Below, one piece after another: positions 11,826 through 25,900 of a stretch of 64,000 bases of DNA. Origin of the DNA: Acanthosepion esculentum (lineage: Eukaryota > Mollusca > Cephalopoda > Sepiida > Sepiidae); contig OZ038495.1 in NCBI GenBank assembly GCA_964036315.1, positions 26,720,690 through 26,784,689 of the forward strand, given 5' to 3'. Position 1 is the stretch's first letter. Each line of letters starts with the position of its first letter. Below the pieces are notes generated by a model that ran no database searches, was not told the DNA's origin, and saw only the letters and a program-made list of their open reading frames with translations. Both the position numbers and the translations under genes were made by a program.

Positions 11826-13694
11826 TGAATTCTTACCGGTGTTAAAGAATTGGTACCGTAAAAGTTCTTTTATTGACGTCACTTTAGATTTGGTCATGCT
11901 ATATTCCTTTTTAATTGTTGCCCGTAACCAAACAAGGAAGTGGTTCCGAAGATGTTGGCCAACCGGAAGGTCTTTGATGACCGGAATCTGTAAATTAAAC
12001 AGTCATTTACTGAGGTAGATGAGAGAAATAAGATACATTTTTAACTCTCAATATCTGACGGAAGCAACGAGAATTTCACCTAATCGTCTTTATTACAAAA
12101 TAATTAATGTGAAATCGGAGATAATTAGGAAAGCAAAAAAAAAAAAATGTAGTTTTAAAAGAAAATATAATTTGCATTATGAAACTTGCCCTTTTAATTC
12201 CTATTAGGATAAAAAGTGGGTTTAAGAAAGTGGGATATTCACAAAGAGGGCTGGACAGTTGTACCAGATAAACGTCGAGATGTTGATACGTAAATATAGA
12301 CCGGGACAAAATTGAGATAGATATCTATTCGCTGAGATAATCAAATTGATACATATATATTTGATACCGGTTTACTCCAATCGAATACACTATATATATA
12401 TATATAATTAGGAGGATTTGATAAATGTAATTAAGTAATTCATCGAGTCTGAAACCTCAACAGAATGCTGAAAGCACTGTCACAGAATGCAGAAAGCACT
12501 GGACGGCCGTTTCGTCCTATATTTGGGACTCATCAGCAGTGCGCATCCACTACCGAGAATTGAAACCCTGACAGTTAGGTTGTCAAGCGAACACCCTACC
12601 AACTGTTCTACGGGCCTCGGTGACGAAGAGGTAGCAAATCAGACTCAATATAGCGCCGCTCACTCACATTATTCCGTGGTGGAACCCAACTGAGATTCTC
12701 TGTAACCATAGGAGTGTGTCCCCGGGAGCCACGACTACTATCACCAAGCCGCCCCAACTGGAGCTATTAGAAGCTGGATCAAGCAATGATATATAAGTAA
12801 CGGCCGACCAGTGCTTTCTGCATTCTGTGACAGTGCTTTCAGCATTCTGTTGAGGTTTCAGACTCGATGAATTACTTAATTACATTTATCAAATCCTCCT
12901 AATTATTACTTATATATCATTGCTTGATCCAGCTTCTAATAGCTCCAGTTGGGGCGGCTTGGTGATAGTAGTCGTGGCTCCCGGGGACACACTCCTATGG
13001 TTACAGAGAATCTCAGTTGGGTTCCACCACGGAATAATGTGAGTGAGCGGCGCTATATTGAGTCTGATTTGCTACCTCTTCGTCACCGAGGCCCGTAGAA
13101 CATAGGGTGTTCGCTTGACAACCTAACTGTCAGGGTTTCAATTCTCGGTAGTGGATGCGCACTGCTGATGAGTCCCAAATATAGGACGAAACGGCCGTCC
13201 AGTGCTTTCCGCATTCCGTGACAGTGCTTTCAGCATTCTGTTGAGGTTTCAGACTCGATGAATTACTTAATTACATATATATATATATATATATATGCAA
13301 TTTATTGACAGTGGAATATATGTTTTGGAGCGTGCGATGCCGCGACGCTGGAGCTCTTGTTCAAATCGATCAAGTGATATATATTCAACTGTCAATAAAT
13401 AGCATAATTTAATAGAACATCTTTCGGTCTACACATATTTCGCCTTAGTGTTGGCCTATGTATCGGAAAACTGCACTCTGAAGTTGACAATTTCAAATTG
13501 TCGAAAATACTTGGCATGTGTCTTTCATCTGACAACAACTGGAATATAAGCATCTTATTATTCAAGGAATTGACATTAAGTCAATGTCTTATTAAGACCT
13601 GTTAGCGAAGTTATTTCGCCAATAAACACATTAACATTGCTATTTAATTCTTTGTATAAATTGTTTTTTATGATATAAAATATAAGCTGCACAC

Positions 13695-13731
<37 letters not shown>

Positions 13732-13922
13732 ATACAAGGGGTAAATTGTCGTCTAAATTATGCAAAAATGATAGTTATACTGGCATCTCATTTTAACAGA
13801 TATATTTGTTTAATGATAATGTTATTAAGCTTATCAGACGATATGAAAAGAATTTACATAAAATAAATGGACAACACTTGTCTATATTATGTAATGAAAC
13901 ATGCATCAATGAAAAATGTTGC

Positions 13923-13994
<72 letters not shown>

Positions 13995-16900
13995 GTATAT
14001 TGTCAAAAAAAGAATCCCCAATACAATGAAGATGATCAGCAGAGAGTCTGGGGGTCAAAAGAGATTATTTATGAGAGCTATCAAAGGAAATCACTTTGAT
14101 TTATTGAGAATGTTTGTATTATCAATCAGGAAATCAGTAGTAGGTAAAAAGAAACATTATATTTGAAATGTTTATGTCTCTATGAATCTAAGAACAGTTT
14201 GTTAAAGTGAGTTCGTACTTTCATTTTAAAGGATCGAGCCCCTTACATATGATTACATATCTGCATATGTAATCATTTCTACTATAGAAAATTAAAATCT
14301 CTGTACTATTGCAAGTAAGCCTTATTACCTTAATTTCTTTCAGATGTTCTTCTGGTCCAATTCCAGACAACATTAGAATCTTTGGTGATTGGATAGCACC
14401 AGCAGACAAGATTACTTCAGACGTAGCTTTCACGGTGTGTTTGATGCCATCTCTTATGTAATTCACGCCGACTGCAACACCATCTTCCACTATGACCTAT
14501 GAAATTACAAAATAGGACAAGATTTCCTTAGAAACAATTTGTACCGTAATTCATAGTAAAATTCTTTCTCTTACATGACAGGACTCTCGACAATGTGCTT
14601 AATAAAATGCATAATAATCGAGTTTTGAATTTTAATTGTGCATTGATGAAATTTTATGTAAAAGATCATTAAAATTTATATCAAACAAAACTTGAAAATG
14701 ATTCCTAATTTGAGACAATGAAACTGCATTTTCATTCAAATGATTTTCTTTTATCTTGTAACTTACAACGGCAAATAATAAGTATTGATGTTTTTTCCAA
14801 GACATTTGTGAATTTTGATATTATTGTTGTAGCATACCTACGGACGATAATGGGTGTGTCCCCATTCACATAAGGGCAGTAGTAAATATTGTATGTTGGT
14901 CTGCGGTTTGAGATTCGTCTCCAGCTGTGCTGGTCAAACTCTCTGCCTCCGGACAGAGAGGATCCCCCAGACGAGACTATGTCGAAGGGCAGAGTCTTGT
15001 CTCGGGAAACAGCTACCCGATCCCGTTTTATACGGGGTCTACAGGGAATTTTTGGCCGAGGCTACGGGCTCGGATACCCCACATTAAATTCGGCCTTGTG
15101 CCACATCTGACCGTGTGGGGTGGTTTGTAGATATCCTGCAGTTGGAGATTCATTGTGGAATTCACTTGACTCACTTCTAGCAGTTGACTACTACTTCTAC
15201 GCGCCACTGGTGAATCTTATATGTGGTGTTCGTGTCCCATGTATTATCGTTCGTTACCAACCATCGTGTGATTATTCTATTCAGTAACCTTTCCTAGGTT
15301 ACAAAAATTATTTTACACAATTTTAACATTTTAGAGTCAATCTTAATCAAGTTAATTTTGCCGCCAAAATTTCCATTGTCCCAATTAATTATTTAATTAG
15401 CTAATCCTGCAAAGAGGAGACAACTCTGTAAGTTGTCTTTATAATGAATAATGAGAAAATGTCTTACAACCGCATTTTAAAATAAATGCAATCGGCTAAG
15501 TGGTTTCGTGTAATAGAAAAGATATTACCAATAATCTATTACAAAGAGATTTCTGAGGATTTTAATCGGTTACTTAGTACGGCTTAGTTTCTGGCTGAAG
15601 TATTGCTGTGTGCTGTACTCAAATATCAAAATGTCATTTATGTCTCCGACTGCGGTGAGAACATTCTTTCACAAGTAATGTCTGACATGAATGTGCATTA
15701 CCAAACAATGATATTTATCTCTACTGCTAATAATGATATTTTGCTAACAATGACGATAATGATGATTACAAATAGTGAATGACAAAAACAATAATCAGCA
15801 TCATCACCATAATAATTTATATGAAGATGATGGTAATTTATGATAAGATCTCACCATCATAATACTATTATTACTCTAGAGATTGTCTTGAAACTTCCGT
15901 AAAAATAACTATTTAACTTAGGCAAACTTGTACGGGAAATATAAGGAAAACGTTTGCTTAAATGTTTCGGATAAGTAATTATTATGCATCTTGCATGTTG
16001 CAGTCACAAGGTTTCGACATTGTACTCTACAGCCTTCTTCAGGTGAATCTCGTAGTAGGTAAAGTCTCTGGAATTTCGAACAGAATTCTTTATTCAATCC
16101 ACTGGAGAAGATTCTTCTCATTCTCCTGCTTATGCCAGGGGAGATAACTTACATCAATTAATTCTATCTAGTTAATCCGTTTTTGTGATAGCGCTTATCT
16201 CTTTCACTGAGGCATAATATATGACTTTTTACACTATCATACGCAGGGATTGAACTCCCAACAGCTATAGTAGAATGAGGCGGAGGTTTATTCTCAAAAG
16301 ATTTCACGATGTGAACTGTCAAGAATACCTGACGTATAGTGCAAATAGAAATGGATTTTAAAAGAGTTTTATTCAGTGCGTTAGAGAAACGATAAAGTGA
16401 AAGAAAATGAATTTAGAAAATTGATTTTATTCAATAAATGATGATGATACCTATTTGAAACTGTTGGATTTGAATGAAGAAGTAACGAATAATTAAAACC
16501 AAGTAATAATTTAGACATTTGGGCTACTCCACACTCTCACGAGACGGGGACGGTTGGTGTGTTTAGTTAAAGAATTCTCCCAAAGCAATAAAAATTAGGC
16601 TACATGCTGAATACTAATTAAAAATTTGGCACTGTTTCTCAGGTAAATCAGAAAGTGGGATTAGGTTTCAAATCCCCCTGGGTTAGACCGAGTCAAGTCC
16701 AAACACGTAAGTCATGATTTTTATCAGTGTTAAATATGATACTTAAATGTCTCGAACTGCATATTTAAACTATGTGTAGCAGCAGATAAAGAGAGTTTCA
16801 GTAGAATTCTTGTAACTTAAGCAGAAATTAAAATCGTGCCATCTTGGAAAATTTCAACCAACCTCGCCAACAGCAAGTGTCACAATTTCTCAAAACTTCT

Positions 16901-19900
16901 GAAATGCAAAAACCTGGAAACGATCTTACCAAGTCGATACGAACGAAATATATATATTCTGTAGTGAATGGTCGAAGAAAAACATTCGTATTTGAGGTTA
17001 GAAGGAGAGAGGAAAAGAAAAAAACATTTTATTAAAAGGATGAGAGCAAAGCTTTACTCTTGTAAACAACATTCTGCTCATGAAAAGTACTCTGCATCAT
17101 ATAAGACCAGTCGTATCGAAAGAGTAGTAATCTCTAAACGATTCGATAAGCGATCATTTAAAATAGTAAAAGAAATCTATTTGTGTTGAAATGTCAACTG
17201 TAGTAGATTAAATTGTGAAGATACAAAAATCAGCTCAGACTTACTTGTAGCAGTTCAATTTCCTATTTTCTCCCTTACCTAAGTGGGTTTACTTTGTAAT
17301 TAGAAACAGCTAATTGAAGATATGATTTTTAACCATGATAATCATTCCACAGTTAAGTAAAAATGGATAAGGAAAAAAATATTCGCTTGGATTTCCGAGC
17401 TGAAATCTGATCCGAGTGGGTTAAATTCCTTAATACTACCATGCTAAACCATAAGATTTTTCTCATTAAAAATTAGAAAAATATTGTTTTAGCTGGGGTC
17501 ATGTGTTATTTGAAACAATGGACTCGTTGAGATAATCCAGAAGATGGTGGAAAATTTTGCATACACCAATGTCAAGCTGGGAACGGAGTGCTCAGGAGAG
17601 ATCGCTTATATAAATTGGTGAAGCATTTGGCTTCCAGAATCTCCGGTACATCTTGAAACAAGGTGCTAAGAAAATTCACGTCGCCCAAAGACAAGAGCAC
17701 ACACACACATTAAGGGGTGGAACGGACACACAGGCACAAAGGGGTGGAGTTTTGTCAGATTCACAGAAAGGTGAGAACAACTACTATTACAACAATTGTC
17801 AGGGCTAGAATTGAGTGGCAGGGAAAACAAAAATCTGCTATAATTCAATGAAAGCGAAAAACGAAACCAAAGGCTCTAAATATTTAGAATCATAATTTCG
17901 TTACTCGGATGTATAGACAACGTATGTTTGTGTAATATTTCCCATCAATATTGTTAGAGTTTTTGAAGTGATCTTCCGCCTAGCTTGGACGTTGAGAAAC
18001 AAATTATCACGCTCCCCGGAAGAAGTTAAGAACCATTAGTTGATCGCTGTCGAAACACCGAGTCACTTCAGAGAGTATGAGACAGACCGGAACAGCCGAC
18101 AAAGACACGTACCCAATGTTTGGCTTGCCGGGCACACCGGGCACACCGGGCGAGAAAACGAGCATGTTCGACTTCTCCGCTCACACGGTTCACACCTGGT
18201 AAAGTGCTTGGTCGGTGTCCGTTTACGTTCGCTTTTGGTGACTGGAAGAGACCTGGTCACAATCGATTCCGTGAGCAGGCTTCGGGTTCGCGTACGATTC
18301 CGTTTATACAAGTTAATTGTTATTTAATGCAGAAAGCAGTCTTAAAATGGTGTACAAGTTGTTGTTTTTTATTATGGTAATCGATTTCAAATTAGTTTTT
18401 CTTTTACACCGGGAAATATGACTGTTGTAACCTAGAAAGCGTTACTGAATGAGGAATAACCAAAACGGAGGTTGGAAATGAAATGGTAATATTTCTAACA
18501 TCAACAAAATACAATACTCGCCAGCGACATGAAGTAGGTAAACCACTGCTAGTGGAGGACTACTTAGACAGCATATTACCCCCACTTACAATAGTGTCCA
18601 ACGGATTTATGAGGGTTAGGACATACCCATTAGTGTTCAAAGGTACAGTATATAAAAATGACATAAACGAAAGTTATGTTCATAATTTTAAAGATAGAAA
18701 TAGAGTTACTCCAATGAATTGTAATACACTGGCTTAACTCTGAGAGAAGATGTCCTGTTACATTTTCGAATATTTTAGTGATTATGTTCAATCGTCGATA
18801 ATAACGTTCCTAAATCTGTATTGCAGGAAGCACGGTGGAGTAATGGATAGGGCTCGGATTGAGGAATCGGAGAGTTCGAATTCCAGTCGAATCCATTACA
18901 TTCACTTACGTGCTAATACCATTGAGAAATGTATAACTCCTCTTCTTCTCCCCTCACCCAGCTATGGGTAAATAGCAAGACAGACCGCGTTCAATAACCT
19001 TGGATGGCAACTGGTCAACCGCAGAAAGAAATGGCAACCTACTGCCGGAAAAAATCTACCTCGTCAGTCATGGCACATAACTGATGCTGATTATGAATCG
19101 AATGTATTATGTAAGAAAGATACATGATCGCCTAAGCGTGTATCACGCGTGGCTCATAACTGATGCTGATTATGAATCGAATGTATCATGTAAGAAAGAT
19201 AGATACATGATCGCCTAAGCGTGTATCACGCGTGGCTCATAACTGATGACGATTATGAATCGAATGTATCATGTAAGAAAGATAGATACATGATCGCCTA
19301 AGCGTGTATCACGCGTGGCTCATAACTGATGCTGATTATGAATCGAATGTATCATGTAAGAAAGATAGATACATGATCGCCTAAGCGTGTATCACGTGTG
19401 GCTCATAACTGATGCTGATTATGAATCGAATGTATCATGTAAGAAAGATAGATACATGATCGCCTAAGCGTGTATCACGCGTGGCTCATAACTGATGCTG
19501 ATTATGAATCGAATGTATCATGTAAGAAAGATAGATACATGATCGCCTAAGCGTGTATCACGCGTGGCTCATAACTGATGCTGATTATGAATCGAATGTA
19601 TCATGTAAGAAAGATAGATACATGATCGCCTAAGCGTGTATCACGCGTGGCTCATAACTGATGCTGATTATGAATCGAATGTATCATGTAAGAAAGATAG
19701 ATACATGATCGCTTAAGTGTGTATCACGCGTGGCTCATAACTGATACTGATTATGAATCGAATGTATCATGTAAGAAAGATACATGATCGCTTAAGCGTG
19801 TATCACGCGTGGCTCATAACTGATGCTGATTATGAATCGAATGTATCATGTAAGAAAGATAGATACATGATCGTCTAAGCGTGTATCACGCGTGGCTCAT

Positions 19901-22900
19901 AACTGATGCTGATTATGAATCGAATGTATCATGTAAGAAAGATAGATACATGATCGCCTAAGCGTGTATCGCGCGTGGCTCATAACTGATGCTGATTATG
20001 AATCGAATGTATCAAGTAAGAAAGATCGATACATGATCGCCTAAGCGTGTATCACGCGTGGCTCATAACTGATGCTGATTAAGAATCGAATGTATCATGT
20101 AAGAAAGATAGATACATGATCGCCTAAGCGTGTATCACGCGTGGCTCATAACTGATGCTGATTATGAATCGAATGTATCATGTAAGAAAGATCGATACAT
20201 GATCGCCTAAGCGTGTATCACGCGTGGCTCATAACTGATGCTGATTATGAATCGAATGTATCATGTAAGAAAGATCGATACATGATCGCCTAAGCGTGTA
20301 TCACGCGTGGCTCATAACTGATGCTGATTATAAATCGAATGTATCAAGTAAGAAAGATAGATACATGATCGCCTAAGCGTGTATCACGCGTGGCTCATAA
20401 CTGATGCTGATTATGAATCGAATGTACCATGTAAGAAAGATACATGATCGCCTAAGCGTGTATCACGCGTGGCTCATAACTAATGCTGATTATGAATCGA
20501 ATGTATCATGTAAGAAAGATAGATACATGATCGCCTGAGCAGTGTATCACGCGTGGCTCATAACTGATGCTGATTATGAATCGAATGTATCATGTAAGAA
20601 AGATAGATACATGATCGCTTAAGTGTGTATCACGCGTGGCTCATAACTGATACTGATTATGAATCGAATGTATCATGTAAGAAAGATACATGATCGCTTA
20701 AGCGTGTATCACGCGTGGCTCATAACTGATGCTGATTATGAATCGAATGTATCATGTAAGAAAGATACATGATCGCCTAAGCGTGTATCACGCGTGGCTC
20801 ATAACTGATGACGATTATGAATCGAATGTATCATGTAAGAAAGATAGATACATGATCGCCTAAGCGTGTATCACGCGTGGCTCATAACTGATGCTGATTA
20901 TGAATCGAATGTATCATGTAAGAAAGATAGATACATGATCGCCTAAGCGTGTATCACGTGTGGCTCATAACTGATGCTGATTATGAATCGAATGTATCAT
21001 GTAAGAAAGATAGATACATGATCGCCTAAGCGTGTATCACGCGTGGCTCATAACTGATGCTGATTATGAATCGAATGTATCATGTAAGAAAGATAGATAC
21101 ATGATCGCCTAAGCGTGTATCACGCGTGGCTCATAACTGATGCTGATTATGAATCGAATGTATCATGTAAGAAAGATAGATACATGATCGCCTAAGCGTG
21201 TATCACGCGTGGCTCATAACTGATGCTGATTATGAATCGAATGTATCATGTAAGAAAGATAGATACATGATCGCTTAAGTGTGTATCACGCGTGGCTCAT
21301 AACTGATACTGATTATGAATCGAATGTATCATGTAAGAAAGATACATGATCGCTTAAGCGTGTATCACGCGTGGCTCATAACTGATGCTGATTATGAATC
21401 GAATGTATCATGGAAGAAAGATAGATAAATGATCGCCTAAGTGTGTATCACGCGTGGCTCACAACTGATGCTGATTATGAATCGAATGTATCATGTAAGA
21501 AAGATAGATACATGAGCGCCTAAGCGTGTATCACGCGTGGCTCATAACTGATGCTGATTATGAATCGAATGTATCATGTAAGAAAGATAGATACATGATC
21601 GCCTAAGCGTGTATCACGCGTGGCTCATAACTGATGCTGATTATGAATCGAATGTATCATGTAAGAAAGATAGATACATGATCGCCTAAGCGTGTATCAC
21701 GCGTGGCTCACAACTGATGCTGATTATGAATCGAATGTATCATGTAAGAAAGATAGATACATGATCGCCTAAGCGTGTATCACGCGTGGCTCATAACTGA
21801 TGCTGATTATGAATCGAATGTATCATGTAAGAAAGATAGATACATGATCGCCTAAGCGTGTATCACGCGTGGCTCATAACTGATGCTGATTATGAATCGA
21901 ATGTATCATGTAAGAAAGATAGATACATGATCGCCTAAGCGTGTATCACGCGTGGCTCATAACTGATGCTGATTATGAATCGAATGTATCATGTAAGAAA
22001 GATAGATACATGATCGCCTAAGCGTGTATCACGCGTGGCTCATAACTGATGCTGATTATGAATCGAATGTATCATGTAAGAAAGATAGATACATGATCGC
22101 CTAAGCGTGTATCACGCGTGGCTCATAACTGATGCTGATTATGAATCGAATGTATCATGTAAGAAAGATAGATACATGATCGCCTAAGCGTGTATCACGC
22201 GTGGCTCATAACTGATGCTGATTATGAATCGAATGTATCATGTAAGAAAGATAGATACATGATCGCCTAAGCGTGTATCACGCGTGGCTCATAACTGATG
22301 CTGATTATGAATCGAATGTATCATGTAAGAAAGATCGATACATGATCGCCTAAGCGTGTATCACGCGTGGCTCATAACTGATGCTGATTATGAATCGAAT
22401 GTATCATGTAAGAAAGATCGATACATGATCGCCTAAGCGTGTATCACGCGTGGCTCATAACTGATGCTGATTATGAATCGAATGTATCATGTAAGAAAGA
22501 TACATGATCGCTTAAGCGTGTATCACGCGTGGCTCATAACTGATGCTGATTATGAATCGAATGTATCATGGAAGAAAGATAGATAAATGATCGCCTAAGT
22601 GTGTATCACGCGTGGCTCACAACTGATGCTGATTATGAATCGAATGTATCATGTAAGAAAGATAGATACATGAGCGCCTAAGCGTGTATCACGCGTGGCT
22701 CATAACTGATGCTGATTATGAATCGAATGTATCATGTAAGAAAGATAGATACATGATCGCCTAAGCGTGTATCACGCGTGGCTCATAACTGATGCTGATT
22801 ATGAATCGAATGTATCATGTAAGAAAGATAGATACATGATCGCCTAAGCGTGTATCACGCGTGGCTCACAACTGATGCTGATTATGAATCGAATGTATCA

Positions 22901-25900
22901 TGTAAGAAAGATCGATACATGATCGCCTAAGCGTGTATCACGCGTGGCTCATAACTGATGCTGATTATGAATCGAATGTATCATGTAAGAAAGATCGATA
23001 CATGATCGCCTAAGCGTGTATCACGCGTGGCTCATAACTGATGCTGATTATGAATCGAATGTATCATGTAAGAAAGATACATGATCGCTTAAGCGTGTAT
23101 CACGCGTGGCTCATAACTGATGCTGATTATGAATCGAATGTATCATGTAAGAAAGATAGATACATGATCGCCTAAGCGTGTATCACGCGTGGCTCATAAC
23201 TGATGCTGATTATGAATCGAATGTATCATGTAAGAAAGATAGATACATGATCGCCTAAGCGTGTATCACGCGTGGCTCATAACTGATGCTGATTATGAAT
23301 CGAATGTATCATGTAAGAAAGATCGATACATGATCGCCTAAGCGTGTATCACGCGTGGCTCATAACTGATGCTGATTATGAATCGAATGTATCATGTAAG
23401 AAAGATCGATACATGATCGCCTAAGCGTGTATCACGCGTGGCTCATAACTGATGCTGATTATGAATCGAATGTATCATGTAAGAAAGATAGATACATGAT
23501 CGCCTAAGCGTGTATCACGCGTGGCTCATAACTGATGCTGATTATGAATCGAATGTATCATGTAAGAAAGATAGATACATGATCGCCTAAGCGTGTATCA
23601 CGCGTGGCTCATAACTGATGCTGATTATGAATCGAATGTATCATGTAAGAAAGATAGATACATGATCGCCTAAGCGTGTATCACGCGTGGCTCATAACTG
23701 ATGCTGATTATGAATCGAATGTATCATGTAAGAAAGATAGATACATGATCGCCTAAGCGTGTATCGCGCGTGGCTCATAACTGATGCTGATTATGAATCG
23801 AATGTATCATGTAAGAAAGATAGATACATGATCGCCTAAGCGTGTATCACGCGTGGCTCATAACTGATGCTGATTATGAATCGAATGTATCATGTAAGAA
23901 AGATAGATACATGATCGCCTAAGCGTGTATCACGCGTGGCTCATAACTGATGCTGATTATGAATCGAATGTATCATGTAAGAAAGATAGATACATGATCG
24001 CCTAAGCGTGTATCACGCGTGGCTCATAACTGATGCTGATTATGAATCGAATGTATCATGTAAGAAAGATACATGATAGCCTAAGCATGTATCACGCGTG
24101 GCTCATAACTGATGCTGATTATGAATCGAATGTATCATGTAAGAAAGATAGATACATGATCGCCTAATTGTGTATTACGCGTGGCTCATAACTGATGCTG
24201 ATTATGAATCGAATGTATCATGTAAGAAAGATAGATACATGATCGCCTAAGCGTGTATCACACGTGGCTCATAACTGATGCTGATTATGAATCGAATGTA
24301 TCATGTAAGAAAGATAGATACATGATCGCCTAAGCATGTATCACGCGTGACTCATAACTGATGCTGATTATGAATCGAATGTATCATGTAAGAAAGATAG
24401 ATACATGATCGCCTAAGCGTGTATCACGCGTGGCTCATAACTGATGCTGATTATGAATCGAATGTATCATGTAAGAAAGATAGATACATGATCGCCTAAG
24501 CGCGTATCATGCGTGGCTCATAACTGATGCTGATTATGAATCGAATGTATCATGTAAGAAAGATAGATACATGATTGCCTAAGCGTGTATCACGCGTGGC
24601 TCATAACTGATGCTGATTATGAATCGAATGTATCATGTAAGAAAGATAGATACATGATCGCCTAAGCGTGTATCGCGCGTGGCTCATAACTGATGCTGAT
24701 TATGAATCGAATGTATCATGTAAGAAAGATAGATACATGATCGCCTAAGCGTGTATCGCGCGTGGCTCATAACTGATGCTGATTATGAATCGAATGTATC
24801 ATGTAAGAAAGATAGATACATGATCGCCTAAGCGTGTATCACGCGTGGCTCATAACTGATGCTGATTATGAATCGAATGTATCATGTAAGAAAGATAGAT
24901 ACATGATCGCCTAAGCGTGCATCACGTGTGGCTTATAACTGATGCTGATTATGAATCGAATGTATCATGTAAGAAAGATCGATACATGATCGCCTAAGCG
25001 TGTATCACGCTTGGCTCATAACTGATGCTGATTATGAATTGAATGTATCATGTAAGAAAGATAGATACATGATCGCCTAAGCGTGTATCACGCGTGGCTC
25101 ATAACTGATGCTGATTATGAATCGAATGTATCATGTAAGAAAGATCGATACATGATCGCCTAAGCGTGTATCACGCGTGGCTCATAACTGATGCTGATTA
25201 TGAATCGAATGTATCATGTAAGAAAGATAGATACATGATCGCCTAAACGTGTATCACGCGTGGCTCATAACTGATGCTGATTATGAATCGAATGTATCAT
25301 GTAAGAAAGATAGATACATGATCGCCTAAGCGTGTATCACGCGTGGCTCATAACTGATGCTGATTATGAATCGAATGTATCATGTAAGAAAGATCGATAC
25401 ATGATCGCCTAAGCGTGTATCACGCGTGGCTCATAACTGATGCTGATTATGAATCGAATGTATCATGTAAGAAAGATAGATACATGATCGCCTAAACGTG
25501 TATCACGCGTGGCTCATAACTGATGCTGATTATGAATCGAATGTATCATGTAAGAAAGATAGATACATGATCGCCTAAGCGTGTATCACGCGTGGCTCAT
25601 AACTGATGCTGATTATGAATCGAATGTATCATGTAAGAAAGATAGATACATGATCGCCTAAGCGTGTATCACGCGTGGCTCATAACTGATGCTGATTATG
25701 AATCGAATGTATCATGTAAGAAAGATAGATACATGATCGCCTAAGCGTGTATCACGCGTGGCTCATAACTGATGCTGATTATGAATCGAATGTATCATGT
25801 AAGAAAGATCGATACATGATCGCCTAAGCGTGTATCACGCGTGGCTCATAACTGATGCTGATTATGAATCGAATGTATCATGTAAGAAAGATCGATACAT

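Larger units (their letters stand above)
5280..11836 (-). other. Intron 7
   Basis: About 6.6 kb of intron, largely made of the separate repeats listed below. Segments 6260-6850, 9560-9940 and 10775-11580 hold nothing I recognise apart from AT-rich sequence. Confidence 0.7.
12411..13276. repeat. Palindromic retrozyme-like element with two hammerheads
   Basis: The arm 12424-12800 is the reverse complement of 12906-13276 with very few differences. The roughly 105-bp centre (12801-12905) repeats the outer end of the element once more, so the plus-strand unit is a partial direct dimer. CAGTGC at 12809 and at 13200, the base after the cleavage site, are 391 bp apart. Each arm has one complete hammerhead ribozyme. 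A tRNA-like segment (GGGTGTTCGCTTGACAACC, then GGGTTTCAATTCTCGG, 13108-13150) lies just before the ribozyme, as in tRNA-promoted hammerhead SINEs such as the Schistosoma Sm-alpha family. Confidence 0.85.
11988..14328 (-). other. Intron 6
   Basis: 2.3 kb between exons 6 and 7. It holds the ribozyme palindrome (12411-13276) and three simple-repeat tracts. Segments 11988-12400 and 13300-13690 show nothing recognisable. Confidence 0.75.

Noticed and set aside
18120..18160. Repeated GHTGHT-like codons suggesting a collagen-like exon
   Set aside because: Only three short GCACACCGG repeats, with no Gly-X-Y run and no splice signals that fit.
18040..18380. Overlapping frames in a GC-richer patch as an exon
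   Set aside because: No family similarity in any frame and overlapping frames on both strands of similar length; probably an unclassified repeat.
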